A stretch of DNA of 54,814 nt from Zoogloea sp. GTDB taxonomy: Bacteria > Pseudomonadota > Gammaproteobacteria > Burkholderiales > Rhodocyclaceae. The notes under the pieces were generated by a model. That model was not told where the DNA came from, made no database searches, and worked only from the letters and a program-made list of their open reading frames with translations. A program made the translations under genes and the position numbers. This document shows, piece by piece, positions 47,280 through 54,814 of the stretch; position 1 is the stretch's first letter; each line of letters starts with the position of its first letter. Location of the stretch: the NCBI RefSeq assembly GCF_030157465.1, contig NZ_JAOAUU010000072.1, positions 1 through 54,814 of the forward strand, in the 5' to 3' direction.

Positions 47280-48299
47280 ATGTCCCGAATCCACGTCCTG
47301 ACCATCGCCGCAGCCCTTGCCGCATTCACAGCCCCCGCCCACGCCGGCAAAACCCTCGACGGCATCAAGTCGCGCGGCCAGCTCGCCTGCGGCGTCAGCA
47401 CCGGCGTGATCGGTTTTTCCGCCGCCGACAGCCAGGGCCAGTGGCGCGGTCTGGACGTGGACGTCTGCCGCGCCATCGCGGCCGCCGTGCTTGGCGACGC
47501 CAACAAGGTGCGCTGGGTGCCCCTGAGCTCCCAGCAGCGCTTCACCGCGCTGCAATCCGGCGAAGTGGACATCCTGTCCCGCAACACCACCTGGAGCCTG
47601 ACCCGCGACGCCGCCCTCGGCCTGCACTTCACCGCGGTAACCTACTACGATGGCCAAGGCTTCCTGGTCTCGAAAAAAACCAGGGTGACGAGCGCAAAGC
47701 AGCTCAAGAACGCCGAAATCTGCGTCCAGTCCGGCACCACCACCGAGAAAAACCTCTCGGACTACTTCCGCGCCCAGGGCATCAAGGTCAAGCCCGTGGT
47801 CTTCGACAAGTTCGAAGCCTCCATCAAGGCCTTCTTCAGCGGCCGCTGCCAGGCCTACACCACCGACGCCTCGGCACTGGCCTTCATCCGCGCCAAGGAA
47901 GCGCCCAATCCCGACGACTACGTCGTGCTGCCGGAAATCATCTCCAAGGAACCCCTCGGCCCGGCCGTTCGCCGTGGCGACGACGAGTGGTTCGCCATCG
48001 TCAAATGGACCATCAATGCGCTGATCGAAGCCGAAGAGCTCGGCATCACCCAAGGCAAGGTGGATGCATTGAAAGGCTCGGCCGATCCGTCGGTACAGCG
48101 TTTTCTCGGTGTTGGCGAAGATCTCGGCAAGAGCCTCGGCCTCGACCGGGAATGGGCCGCCCGCGCGGTGAAGGCCGTTGGCAACTATGGCGAAATCTTC
48201 AACCGCAACGTCGGCGCCGACTCCCCGCTCAAGCTGCCCCGCGGCCTCAACGCCCAGTGGAACAAGGGCGGCATCCTCTACAGCCTGCCGCTGCGCTGA
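47280..48299 (+). CDS. aapJ: General L-amino acid ABC transporter, substrate-binding protein
   Basis: This 339-residue periplasmic binding protein has a signal peptide (LTIAAALAAFTAPAHA). It then reads GKTLDGIKSRGQLACGVSTG, WRGLDVDVCRAIAAAVLGD and VDILSRNTTWSLTRDAALGL, a pattern specific to AapJ/BztA proteins. Later blocks are CVQSGTTTEKNLSDYFRAQG and LPEIISKEPLGPAVRRGDDE. It binds several polar and branched amino acids in related systems. The two permease genes follow closely. Confidence 0.93.
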   Translation: MSRIHVLTIAAALAAFTAPAHAGKTLDGIKSRGQLACGVSTGVIGFSAADSQGQWRGLDVDVCRAIAAAVLGDANKVRWVPLSSQQRFTALQSGEVDILSRNTTWSLTRDAALGLHFTAVTYYDGQGFLVSKKTRVTSAKQLKNAEICVQSGTTTEKNLSDYFRAQGIKVKPVVFDKFEASIKAFFSGRCQAYTTDASALAFIRAKEAPNPDDYVVLPEIISKEPLGPAVRRGDDEWFAIVKWTINALIEAEELGITQGKVDALKGSADPSVQRFLGVGEDLGKSLGLDREWAARAVKAVGNYGEIFNRNVGADSPLKLPRGLNAQWNKGGILYSLPLR

Positions 48300-48304
48300 A
48301 ACTC

Positions 48305-49258
48305 ATGGGTGCCAGTTCCCGCGTCGCGCAGGCGCTGATCCTCGCGGCCGTCGTCGGGCTGTTCGTGCTGCTCGCCGTCACCACGGCCGGGCACCTGGAG
48401 CAGCGCGGCATCCGCAGCGGTTTCGACTTCCTTCTCGAACCGGCAGGCTTCACCCTCGGTGAAAGCGTGCTGCCCGTCGACGCGGCAGATTCCACCCTGC
48501 TCGCCTTTGTCGCCGGGCTGCTCAACACCCTGCGCGCGGCCCTGCCCGGCGCTGCCCTGGCGCTGGGTATCGGCATCCTCGCCGGCTTCGGGCGGCTCGC
48601 CGACAACCCGCTGGTGCGCGGCCTCGCCAGTGCCTACGTCAACGCCTTTCGCAATATCCCGCTGCTGCTCCAGCTGCTCGCCTGGTATTTCATCCTCACC
48701 GACCTGCTCCCCGCAGCCGACGCGGCGATGCGCCTCGCGCCGGGCGTTTTTCTCAGCAAGTCGGGCCTGAGCGTGCCCTGGTGGGGCGAAACCGGGTTCG
48801 AGATTCCCGAGCCGGGCGGCTTCGGCATCGACGGCGGCGCCCGCCTGACGCCCGAATACCTCACCATGCTGATCGGCCTCGCGCTTTACTCCGCGGCCTA
48901 TATCGCCGAAACCCTGCGCGCGGCCGTTCTGGCACTGCCCCCCGGCCAGCGCCTCGCCGCGCTGGCGCTGGGCATGACGCCACGCCGGGCCTTCATCGAC
49001 GTGCTGCTGCCCCAGGCCTGGCGGGCAGCCCTGCCGCCGGTCACCAGCCAGCTCCTCAACCTGTTCAAGAATGCCTCGCTGGCGGTCGCCATCGGCTACC
49101 CCGATCTCGTCTCGGTGGCCGGCACCAGTCTCAACCAGACCGGCCGCGCCATCGAATGCCTGGTCATCGTGATTGCCGTCTATCTGCTGCTGTCGCTTGG
49201 CGCCGCGGCGATCAGCCACCGCCTCGAACAGCGCAACCTGAAGGGGCGCCCCGCATGA
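48305..49258 (+). CDS. aapQ: Amino acid ABC transporter permease (AapQ)
   Basis: The product has 317 residues from ATG 48305, 5 bp after aapJ. It is polytopic. It has the HisM-type ABC permease pattern FRNIPLLLQLLAWYF and the EAA-loop region LRAAVLALPPGQRLAALALG, followed by LLPQAWRAALPPVTSQLLNL. It is somewhat shorter than typical AapQ proteins of about 390 residues. A long periplasmic loop (GVFLSKSGLSVPWWGETGFE) is retained. Its stop overlaps the aapM start (ATGA). Confidence 0.9.
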   Translation: MGASSRVAQALILAAVVGLFVLLAVTTAGHLEQRGIRSGFDFLLEPAGFTLGESVLPVDAADSTLLAFVAGLLNTLRAALPGAALALGIGILAGFGRLADNPLVRGLASAYVNAFRNIPLLLQLLAWYFILTDLLPAADAAMRLAPGVFLSKSGLSVPWWGETGFEIPEPGGFGIDGGARLTPEYLTMLIGLALYSAAYIAETLRAAVLALPPGQRLAALALGMTPRRAFIDVLLPQAWRAALPPVTSQLLNLFKNASLAVAIGYPDLVSVAGTSLNQTGRAIECLVIVIAVYLLLSLGAAAISHRLEQRNLKGRPA

Positions 49259-50286
49259 GGCTGGACGCACTGCGCCGCCGCTTCTTCGGCGATATCGTCA
49301 ATACCGGGCTCACGCTGCTGGTGCTGGCCGCCCTCGTGCTGTGGCTGCCGCCGCTGGTCAGATGGGCGCTGCTCAACGCACGCTTCGCACCCGACATCGC
49401 CGCCTGCGAAGCGCTCGACCATCGCGGCGCCTGCTGGGGCGTGGTCGCCGAAAAGGCCCGTTTCATCCTCCTCGGCCGCTATCCGGCCAATGACGCGTGG
49501 CGGTCGATACTCGCCGCCGGGCTGATTGCCGGAAGCTGGCTGGGAGTGGCGACCGGCGTGCTGCGCGGGCGCTTCGTGATACCGGCGCTCGCGCTTGCCC
49601 CGCTCGTCGCCATTCCGCTCCTCGGCGGCGGCGTTGGCGGACTGGAAAGCGTGCCCACCGAACTCTGGGGCGGCCTGCCGCTCACCCTGCTGCTCACCGC
49701 GGCCGGCATGGCCGGCTCGCTGCCCCTGGGTATAGCCGTGGCCTACGGACGGCGCTCGTCACTGCCGGTGCTGCGCGGCCTGCTCACCGCCTACGTGGAA
49801 CTCGCCCGTGGCATTCCGCTGATCGCCGCGCTGTTCGTGGCTTCGTTCTTGCTGCCGCTGTTTTTTCCGGACGGCGTCGCCCTCGACATGCTGTGGCGCG
49901 TGCTCATCGCCATCGTGCTGTTCGCCGCCGCCTATCTGTCCGAGATCATCCGCGGCGGCTTGCAGGCCCTGCGCACCGAGCAACTCGACGCGGCCGCAGC
50001 GCTGGGCTTCAGCGACTGGCAGACCCAGCGCTGGGTCGTGCTGCCCCAGGTGCTGCGCGCGGTCGCCCCGTCGCTGGCCAACAGCGCCATCGCGCTGTTC
50101 AAGGACACCTCGCTCGTCACCATCGTCAGCCTTTACGAACTCACCGGCTCACTGGGCCTCGCCCTTTCCGGCGACGCCCAGTGGCGGCCCTTCTACCTCG
50201 AGGCCTGGATCTTCATCGCCGCGATCTACTGGGCAGGCTGCGTTGTGCTGGCGCGCATCAGTCGCGCAAAACCGCTACCGCCTTGA
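49255..50286 (+). CDS. aapM: Amino acid ABC transporter permease (AapM)
   Basis: This 343-residue polytopic protein starts at ATG 49255. Blocks include AYVELARGIPLIAALFVASF, LSEIIRGGLQALRTEQLDAA and VVLPQVLRAVAPSLANSAIA, the EAA-loop region that docks the ATPase. It ends in YWAGCVVLARISRAKPLPP. The last 29 bp overlap the 3' end of the convergent Rid-family gene. In aap systems the ATPase gene aapP normally follows here, but none is present. Confidence 0.92.
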   Translation: MRLDALRRRFFGDIVNTGLTLLVLAALVLWLPPLVRWALLNARFAPDIAACEALDHRGACWGVVAEKARFILLGRYPANDAWRSILAAGLIAGSWLGVATGVLRGRFVIPALALAPLVAIPLLGGGVGGLESVPTELWGGLPLTLLLTAAGMAGSLPLGIAVAYGRRSSLPVLRGLLTAYVELARGIPLIAALFVASFLLPLFFPDGVALDMLWRVLIAIVLFAAAYLSEIIRGGLQALRTEQLDAAAALGFSDWQTQRWVVLPQVLRAVAPSLANSAIALFKDTSLVTIVSLYELTGSLGLALSGDAQWRPFYLEAWIFIAAIYWAGCVVLARISRAKPLPP

Positions 50287-50653
50287 TCTCGATGATGTAG
50301 CCCGGCGCCCCGCACAGCTGCGCAGCGCCAATGGCCGTCCAGGCCGGAAAATCGCGGGTCAGGTAACGGTCCTTGACCTGCATGAACAGCGACAGGTCAC
50401 GCATGTCGTCGTGAAAACTGGTCAGGTCGACGATATCGTCCATCGTCGCCCCGCCGGCGGCGAGCACTTTCTTCAGGTTCTCAAAGGCCTGCACGATCTG
50501 CGCTTCACGGCCTTCCACCAGCTTCATGTTCTCGTCGCGCCCGATCTGCCCGGACACATAGATTGTCTTGCCCACGCGCACGGCCGGCGCGTAGTGGATG
50601 TTTTCGTAAACGGCTTCCATCCCCTTCGGGATGATGGCCTTGCGATCTGTCAC
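50258..50653 (-). CDS. Rid (YjgF) family protein lacking the catalytic arginine
   Basis: The product has 131 residues from GTG 50653, with CAGGAGAAAC upstream. The Rid fold is seen as VRVGKTIYVSGQIGRDENMK, EAQIVQAFENLKKVLAAGGA and FMQVKDRYLTRDFPAWTAIG. Where RidA enamine deaminases have Arg in FPARS, this protein has Trp (FPAWTAIG). It therefore belongs to another Rid subgroup, and deaminase activity on 2-aminoacrylate is doubtful. It is convergent with aapM and follows the LysR gene on the same strand. Confidence 0.9.
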   Translation of the reverse strand: MTDRKAIIPKGMEAVYENIHYAPAVRVGKTIYVSGQIGRDENMKLVEGREAQIVQAFENLKKVLAAGGATMDDIVDLTSFHDDMRDLSLFMQVKDRYLTRDFPAWTAIGAAQLCGAPGYIIEIKAVAVLRD

Positions 50654-50699
50654 GGTGTTTCTCCTGTGCTTGGGGCTGCATTTGGGGCTGCAAAGCGTA

Positions 50700-51605
50700 C
50701 TACGAACGCAGGGCCGAATCTGCAACCAGAATTTCCGCCAGCCGGCGCACACCCGGCCCGGCGAAATCGGGGTCAGCCTGCACCAGGTAAAGATCGATGA
50801 AGCGCGCCTCGGCGCCCCCCAGCGGCAGCGGCTTCAGCAAGCCTGCGGCCAGCTCGGCCTGGATGCGCGCTTCGGGATACCACGCAAAGCCATGCCCGGC
50901 GCAGGCCGCGGCAATCGACATGGACATGCTGCTGAAAGTCCAGCGCTGCTCGACCTCGACGGTCGTGGTGCGGCGGTCGCGGGTCGAGCCCGTAGCCCGC
51001 ACCGGCAAATGCCGCCATGGCCGCAAATCCTTCTCGCCCAGCTCGCGCCCCAGCTGATGCAGCGGATGCGACGGTGCCGCCACCGCCACCAGCCGCACGT
51101 TGATCAGCGGCACCCCCAGAAAGCCCGGCGGAATATGCGGCGTGATGGCAATTTCCGCCTGCCCGCCCAGCAGCGCCTCGCCGGTGCCACCCAGCACGGA
51201 TTCGATCACCTCGACCCGCGTGCGCGGCGCCTCGGCCCCAAAACGGGCCAGCGCTGCGATGAGCCGATCGGGCGGATAGAGCACCTCCACCGCCAGGCCG
51301 ATCTCCGCCTCCCAGCCCGCCGACAGCTTGCGCGCCGCCAGCTCCAGGTCACCGGCCTCACCCACCAGCGCCAGTGCGCGGCGGTAAAGCATGTGGCCGG
51401 TTGAGGTCAGCACCGCCTTCCTGCCCTGGATCTCGAAGGCGCTCACGCCCAGCACCGACTCGATCTTCTGCACCGCGTAAGTCACCGAAGACTGGCTCTT
51501 GTGCAGCGCATCCGCCGCCTGCGCATAGCCGCCGGAATCGACCACGGCAATCAGCGCACGCCACTGATCAAGCGCGATATGGGGGGTGGGAAGCACTTTC
51601 ATCAT
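50700..51605 (-). CDS. LysR-family transcriptional regulator
   Basis: This 301-residue regulator has the N-terminal winged helix IALDQWRALIAVVDSGGYAQ, AADALHKSQSSVTYAVQKIE (the recognition helix) and the linker VSAFEIQGRKAVLTSTG. The effector-binding domain follows (EIGLAVEVLYPPDRLIAALA). It is divergent from azoR, the usual layout for a LysR regulator and its target. The inverted repeat at 51621-51666 is a candidate operator. The inducer is unknown. Confidence 0.92.
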   Translation of the reverse strand: MMKVLPTPHIALDQWRALIAVVDSGGYAQAADALHKSQSSVTYAVQKIESVLGVSAFEIQGRKAVLTSTGHMLYRRALALVGEAGDLELAARKLSAGWEAEIGLAVEVLYPPDRLIAALARFGAEAPRTRVEVIESVLGGTGEALLGGQAEIAITPHIPPGFLGVPLINVRLVAVAAPSHPLHQLGRELGEKDLRPWRHLPVRATGSTRDRRTTTVEVEQRWTFSSMSMSIAAACAGHGFAWYPEARIQAELAAGLLKPLPLGGAEARFIDLYLVQADPDFAGPGVRRLAEILVADSALRS

Positions 51606-51620
51606 CTAACCATTCGATGG

Positions 51621-51666
51621 ATTTAAACGAAATCTTGTACTTTTTTATCTCTCCGGTAAATCGTTT
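51621..51666. promoter_or_regulatory. Inverted repeat in the LysR-azoR divergent promoter region
   Basis: TTAAACGA (51621-51628) and TCGTTTAA (51659-51666) form a perfect 8-bp inverted repeat with 30 bases between arms, in an AT-rich gap of 97 bp. It is a candidate LysR-type binding site for both genes, inferred from position. Confidence 0.45.
51633..51660 (+). promoter_or_regulatory. Possible sigma-70-like azoR promoter
   Basis: TTGTAC (51633-51638) and TAAATC (51655-51660) are separated by 16 bases and lie 42 bp before the azoR start. The match to consensus is moderate. It sits between the arms of the inverted repeat, where a LysR regulator could influence polymerase. Confidence 0.35.
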
Positions 51667-51702
51667 AATACAGTCATCGCAACCCGACACGGAGTCACTC
51701 AA

Positions 51703-52305
51703 ATGAGCACCCTTCTCAAGATCAACGCCAGCCTGTTCTCCAGCCACGGTCAGTCCAGCCAGCTCACCGAGCGCTTCGTCGCGGCCTGGCAGGCCAGCCA
51801 CCCCGACACCGCCGTCGTCAGTCGCGATCTCGCCGCCGATCCGGTGCCCCACCTGGATGGCGCCCGCGTCACCGCCTTCTTCGCCAAGCCCGAAGAGCGC
51901 AACGCCGAGCAGCAAGCCGTCGTCGCCTTCTCCGACGCCCTGATCGCCGAACTACGCGCGGCCGACACCGTCGTCATCGGCCTGCCCATGTACAACTTCG
52001 GCGTGCCCTCCACGCTCAAGGCCTACTTCGACCACATCGCCCGCGCCGGCGTCACCTTCCAGTACAACGCCGAAGGCCCCAAGGGTCTCCTCACCGGCAA
52101 GAAGGCCTACATCCTCGCCGCCCGCGGCGGCCGCTACGCCGGCACCCCGAAAGACAGCCAGACCACCTACGTGCGTGACTTCCTCGGCTTCATCGGCATC
52201 ACCGACGTGGAATTTGTTTACGCGGAAGGCCTCAACATGGGCGACGACAGCAAGAACACCGCCCTCGCCGACGCCCACAAGGCCGTCGCCGAACTCACCG
52301 CCTAA
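51703..52305 (+). CDS. azoR: FMN-dependent NADH-azoreductase
   Basis: This 200-residue flavodoxin-like enzyme reduces azo compounds and quinones with NADH. Motifs are KINASLFSSHGQSSQLTERF, the FMN-binding block VIGLPMYNFGVPSTLKAYFD, HIARAGVTFQYNAEGPKGLL and AYILAARGGRYAGTP. The length is normal for AzoR. It is divergent from the LysR gene, and 27 bp separate it from the pirin gene, which may be co-transcribed. Confidence 0.95.
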   Translation: MSTLLKINASLFSSHGQSSQLTERFVAAWQASHPDTAVVSRDLAADPVPHLDGARVTAFFAKPEERNAEQQAVVAFSDALIAELRAADTVVIGLPMYNFGVPSTLKAYFDHIARAGVTFQYNAEGPKGLLTGKKAYILAARGGRYAGTPKDSQTTYVRDFLGFIGITDVEFVYAEGLNMGDDSKNTALADAHKAVAELTA

Positions 52306-52332
52306 GCTCGCAACCCGAACCCGGAGCGCACC

Positions 52333-53190
52333 ATGACGACACGCAGCCTGCTGAAAATCATCCCCTCCATCCCCGTTTCCGACGGGGCCGGTGTCAAGCT
52401 GCGGCGCAGCCTGGGCCAGAGCCAGTGGCTGCGCCTCGACCCCTTCCTGATGCTCGACGAGTTCGCGTCGGACAATCCGGACGACTACATCGCCGGCTTT
52501 CCGGCCCACCCCCACCGGGGTTTCGAGACGGTGACCTACATGCTGGAGGGCGACTTCCAGCATGAGGACCACCTCGGCAACAAGGGCCATCTGCGCGGCG
52601 GCGGCGCCCAGTGGATGACCGCCGGGCGCGGCATCATCCATTCGGAAATGCCGCTGCAGCAGAGCGGCCGTCTGCATGGCTTCCAGTTCTGGATCAACCT
52701 GCCGGCCGCCGAGAAGATGAAGCCCGCCGCCTACCGGGACATCCAGCCGGAAGAAATTCCGCCGATCGGCATTCCGGGCGGAGAAGTGCGGATCATCGCC
52801 GGCACACTCGAAACCGCCGACGGCCAGGTGCGCCCCGGCCCGATCCAGGGCTTGTCCACGGCGCCGCTGTTTCTCGACGTGCGACTCGAAGCCGGCCAGC
52901 GCTTCAGCCACCCCGTACCGGAAGGCCACACGGCCTTCCTCTACCCCCATGCCGGCGAACTGACGGTCGGCGCTGACGACTCCGCCCGCCCCCTTGCCGC
53001 CCGCCAGGCGGGCGTCCTGTCACCCGGCGCCCGTATCGAAGTCACCGCCGGCCAGCACGGCGCGAGCTTTCTGCTGCTGGCCGCCCGCCCCCTCGGCGAG
53101 CCGGTCGTCCAGTACGGCCCTTTCGTGATGAACACCCGCGAGGAAATCGAGCAGGCACTCGACGACTACCGCAGCGGCACGCTGGCCTGA
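52333..53190 (+). CDS. Pirin family protein
   Basis: This 285-residue bicupin has the pirin signature FPAHPHRGFETVTYMLEGDF, HEDHLGNKGHLRGGGAQWMT and AGRGIIHSEMPLQQSGRLHG. The conserved His and Glu residues form the iron site of the N-terminal cupin. GGAGCGCACC precedes the start. Some pirins degrade quercetin and others act as redox cofactors of regulators. The pairing with azoR suggests a role in quinone or redox stress. Confidence 0.93.
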   Translation: MTTRSLLKIIPSIPVSDGAGVKLRRSLGQSQWLRLDPFLMLDEFASDNPDDYIAGFPAHPHRGFETVTYMLEGDFQHEDHLGNKGHLRGGGAQWMTAGRGIIHSEMPLQQSGRLHGFQFWINLPAAEKMKPAAYRDIQPEEIPPIGIPGGEVRIIAGTLETADGQVRPGPIQGLSTAPLFLDVRLEAGQRFSHPVPEGHTAFLYPHAGELTVGADDSARPLAARQAGVLSPGARIEVTAGQHGASFLLLAARPLGEPVVQYGPFVMNTREEIEQALDDYRSGTLA

Positions 53191-53445
53191 ACCACGCACG
53201 CACGATGGCGTTCGATCCGTGGCATCCAACCCCCTATTAACCCAGCCCTTGAATATCTTCTACCCGCTAGCTCCAACCGTGTAGAAAGGCGGAGCCAGCG
53301 CCGGGTTAATAGTCGCTCCTAAAGAAAATCATCCGTGACCATTCTTTGTCCCAGCCTCAAGCCGGCTGATTGTTTTGGGGCGTACGCGCGCGCAGTCAGG
53401 CACCGCAAAAAATGGTCTGGGCAAACTCCTGGAATGGGGGGCCGC
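53191..53445. other. 255-bp stretch without an intact gene; contains a 10-bp inverted repeat
   Basis: No supported coding region is visible between the pirin stop and the stress-protein remnant. CTATTAACCC (53234-53243) and GGGTTAATAG (53303-53312) form a perfect inverted repeat with 59 bases between arms. This could be a scar, a protein-binding site or chance; no transposase or target duplication is seen. Confidence 0.5.
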
Positions 53446-53741
53446 GCGGTCAAGCGTCCGGTCCTGGTGACCACCGAAACCTACCGTGAGCCTACGCGGG
53501 TGCTGTTCGCCTTTGACGGCAGCGGGGTCACCCGCAAAGGGGTGGAGATGCTGGCCGACAGCCCCCTGCTCAAGGGGTTGCCGCTGGGCAAGATGCGATT
53601 GCCAGCGCACTGAGCCCCCAGGGTTTCGACCTCGTGGCCCTGGGGGCATACAGCCATTCTCCCCTGAGAAGCCAGTTCATGAGCAGCAAGACCACCGACT
53701 TGCTGAAGGCCTCCAGGGTGCCGACGCTCTTGCTGCGCTGA
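53446..53741 (+). pseudogene. Universal stress protein (UspA family) remnant
   Basis: Two out-of-frame pieces match the second half of a tandem UspA protein. The first reads VKRPVLVTTETYREPTRVLF, then AFDGSGVTRKGVEMLADSPL, and stops at 53613. The second, in another frame, reads ALSPQGFDLVALGAYSHSPL, then SKTTDLLKASRVPTLLLR, and stops at 53741. Roughly 40-50 residues expected between them are missing, as is the N-terminal half. This indicates an internal deletion with a frame change, so the gene is not functional. Confidence 0.8.
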
Positions 53742-53974
53742 TACGGTGAAATCGGGCTTCGCGCACCGCTCGCAATCACCCGGCGGTGTGAGAGGCAGAC
53801 ATGATCGCGGCCGCCGATGTGATCGGCACTGCACACAACGGCACGCCTGGGTGTCGAACGGCCGATACAGAAGGCCCCTACGCTGATTGCGTAAGCGACT
53901 CCCGAATTATCTCAGGCAGGGCAGATGGGTATATTCGAGCGCCCCCGCCCGAAGTAGAAAGCCGCCCTTCTTGC
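53742..53974. other. 233-bp stretch with no recognisable gene
   Basis: The frame of the rodA-like gene stays open upstream to 53801, but this part lacks family similarity and I see no clear ribosome site. No tRNA, hairpin or repeat of note was found. It may hold the promoter of the rodA-like gene. Confidence 0.4.
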
Positions 53975-54787
53975 ATGAATAACCCGATCCTTTTCAAGGC
54001 CAGAACGGTGTGGCAAAAGCTTAACGCGCCCATCGACCGGCCCTTGATGGTCCTTACCTTCGCCTTGCTCGCTTACGCTACTTTTATTATTGGCAGCGCT
54101 TCGCCACAGCGGATTAGCGCGCACTTTGCCAATCTGGCTGTCGGCCTCTCATGCCTCTTTGTTGCTGCTCATATCACCCCGCAACGCCTGCGCAACATGA
54201 CCCCTTCAATCTACATCGCAGGAGTCATTCTGTTGCTGGCTGTGGCCTTGTTCGGAGATATCTCGAAAGGCGCACAACGCTGGCTGAACATCGGCTTTAC
54301 GCGCATTCAACCCTCCGAAATTCTTAAAATCGCCGCACCATTGATGCTCGCGTGGTTTTACTTTCACCGGGACGAAGGACTGCGCCACCGGGATCACCTG
54401 GTGGCCGTATGCCTGTTGATGCTCCCTGTCCTGCTCATCGCCAAGCAGCCCGACCTCGGGACGGGCATCCTGGTATTTCTGTCCGGATTTTTCGTGCTGT
54501 TTCTGGCGGGAATACCGTGGAAATGGATTTCCCCGCTGGTGATTGCCACCATTGGCATCATTGGCGTGCTGCTGGTTTTTGGCGACACCCTCTGCCAAAG
54601 GGATCAGGTATGGCCACTCTTGCGCGACTATCAAAAACACCGCGTGTGCACGATGCTGAATCCCACCTCGGACCCGCTGGGCAAAGGTTTTCACATCATC
54701 CAGGCAATGATCGCGATTGGCTCGGGAGGCCTTTGGGGCAAGGGTTGGGGGCTGGGCTCCCAGGGCCATCGCATTCGAAACTCATAA
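53975..54787 (+). pseudogene. rodA: RodA/FtsW/SpoVE-family gene with premature stop
   Basis: From ATG 53975 the frame encodes 270 residues of a RodA-like peptidoglycan glycosyltransferase (SEDS family); full-length proteins have about 370. Seen are LLLAVALFGDISKGAQRWLN, FTRIQPSEILKIAAPLMLAW, AKQPDLGTGILVFLSGFFVL and the conserved GKGFHIIQAMIAIGSGGLWG. After KGWGLGSQGH it diverges to RIRNS and a TAA. Four codons later the same frame reads PEHFHT, which resembles the family's PERHTDF motif that should follow. This suggests a nonsense or indel lesion, though a sequencing error or assembly end effect cannot be excluded because the window ends 27 bases later. Codon use appears less GC-rich than in neighbours. 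Confidence 0.75.
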
Positions 54788-54814
54788 CGGATGAATCCCG
54801 AGCATTTTCATACG

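Noticed and set aside
53234-53312. Insertion sequence bounded by the 10-bp inverted repeat
   Set aside because: Only 59 bases lie between the arms, and no transposase or target duplication is visible.
53446-53741. Intact short stress-protein gene
   Set aside because: The two conserved pieces are in different frames with a missing segment between them, so it was called a pseudogene.

Overview
The window reads as a chromosomal segment of a high-GC Gram-negative betaproteobacterium, most likely of the Rhodocyclales/Zoogloeaceae type. This is inferred from gene content: a PEP-CTERM protein, the tsaB-rimI-uracil-DNA glycosylase order, ompR-envZ, a RelA-type synthetase, ispD-ispF and aapJQM. No rRNA, tRNA, CRISPR array or intact insertion sequence was seen. 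Coding density is very high, most genes overlap or nearly touch, and no gap without a gene reaches 300 bp.

Region 1 (1-14993, minus strand) is the standout. It is a tightly coupled five-gene operon. In transcription order it encodes a GAF-domain membrane-fusion (HlyD-like) protein, a PqqD-like/M50 metalloprotease/lipoyl-domain membrane protein, a shortened SecA-like ATPase, a secreted HlyD-like adaptor, and a giant mosaic surface protein. The giant protein starts with a LEPR-XLL-like motif and a DUF4347 domain, continues through beta-helix, LamG and delta-60 modules into cadherin-like repeats, and runs off the left edge after 2829 codons. I infer a dedicated export and maturation machine for the giant protein. 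I know of no described system with this composition.

Region 2 (15048-23697, minus strand) holds a small unknown protein, a chemotaxis receptor coupled to a 65-residue membrane protein, an M14 carboxypeptidase, a DUF445 membrane protein, YaaA, a cation diffusion facilitator and RelA. Region 3 (23860-28000) has MtfA, a host-attachment family protein and a PEP-CTERM protein on plus, then thpR, ispF and ispD on minus. Region 4 (28090-32606, plus) has a DUF4010/MgtC-like membrane protein, the complete AmmeMemoRadiSam trio (amrB, amrA, amrS) and an alpha/beta hydrolase. Region 5 (32607-34005, minus) is tadA, an L,D-transpeptidase-like gene and a GNAT gene.

Region 6 (34125-41751) has a five-PAS sensor kinase, the lemA/TPM cluster, tsaB-rimI-uracil-DNA glycosylase and a small secreted protein. 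Region 7 (41955-47132, plus) runs ompR, envZ, an ETHE1-like hydrolase, a truncated globin, yciB, a YciI-like protein, bolA and a parvulin. Region 8 (47280-53190) has aapJQM (no ATPase gene seen), a Rid-family protein, a LysR regulator divergent from azoR, and a pirin. Region 9 (53191-54814) looks different: a universal stress protein remnant and a rodA-like gene with an early in-frame stop, in a stretch that appears lower in GC and in decay.
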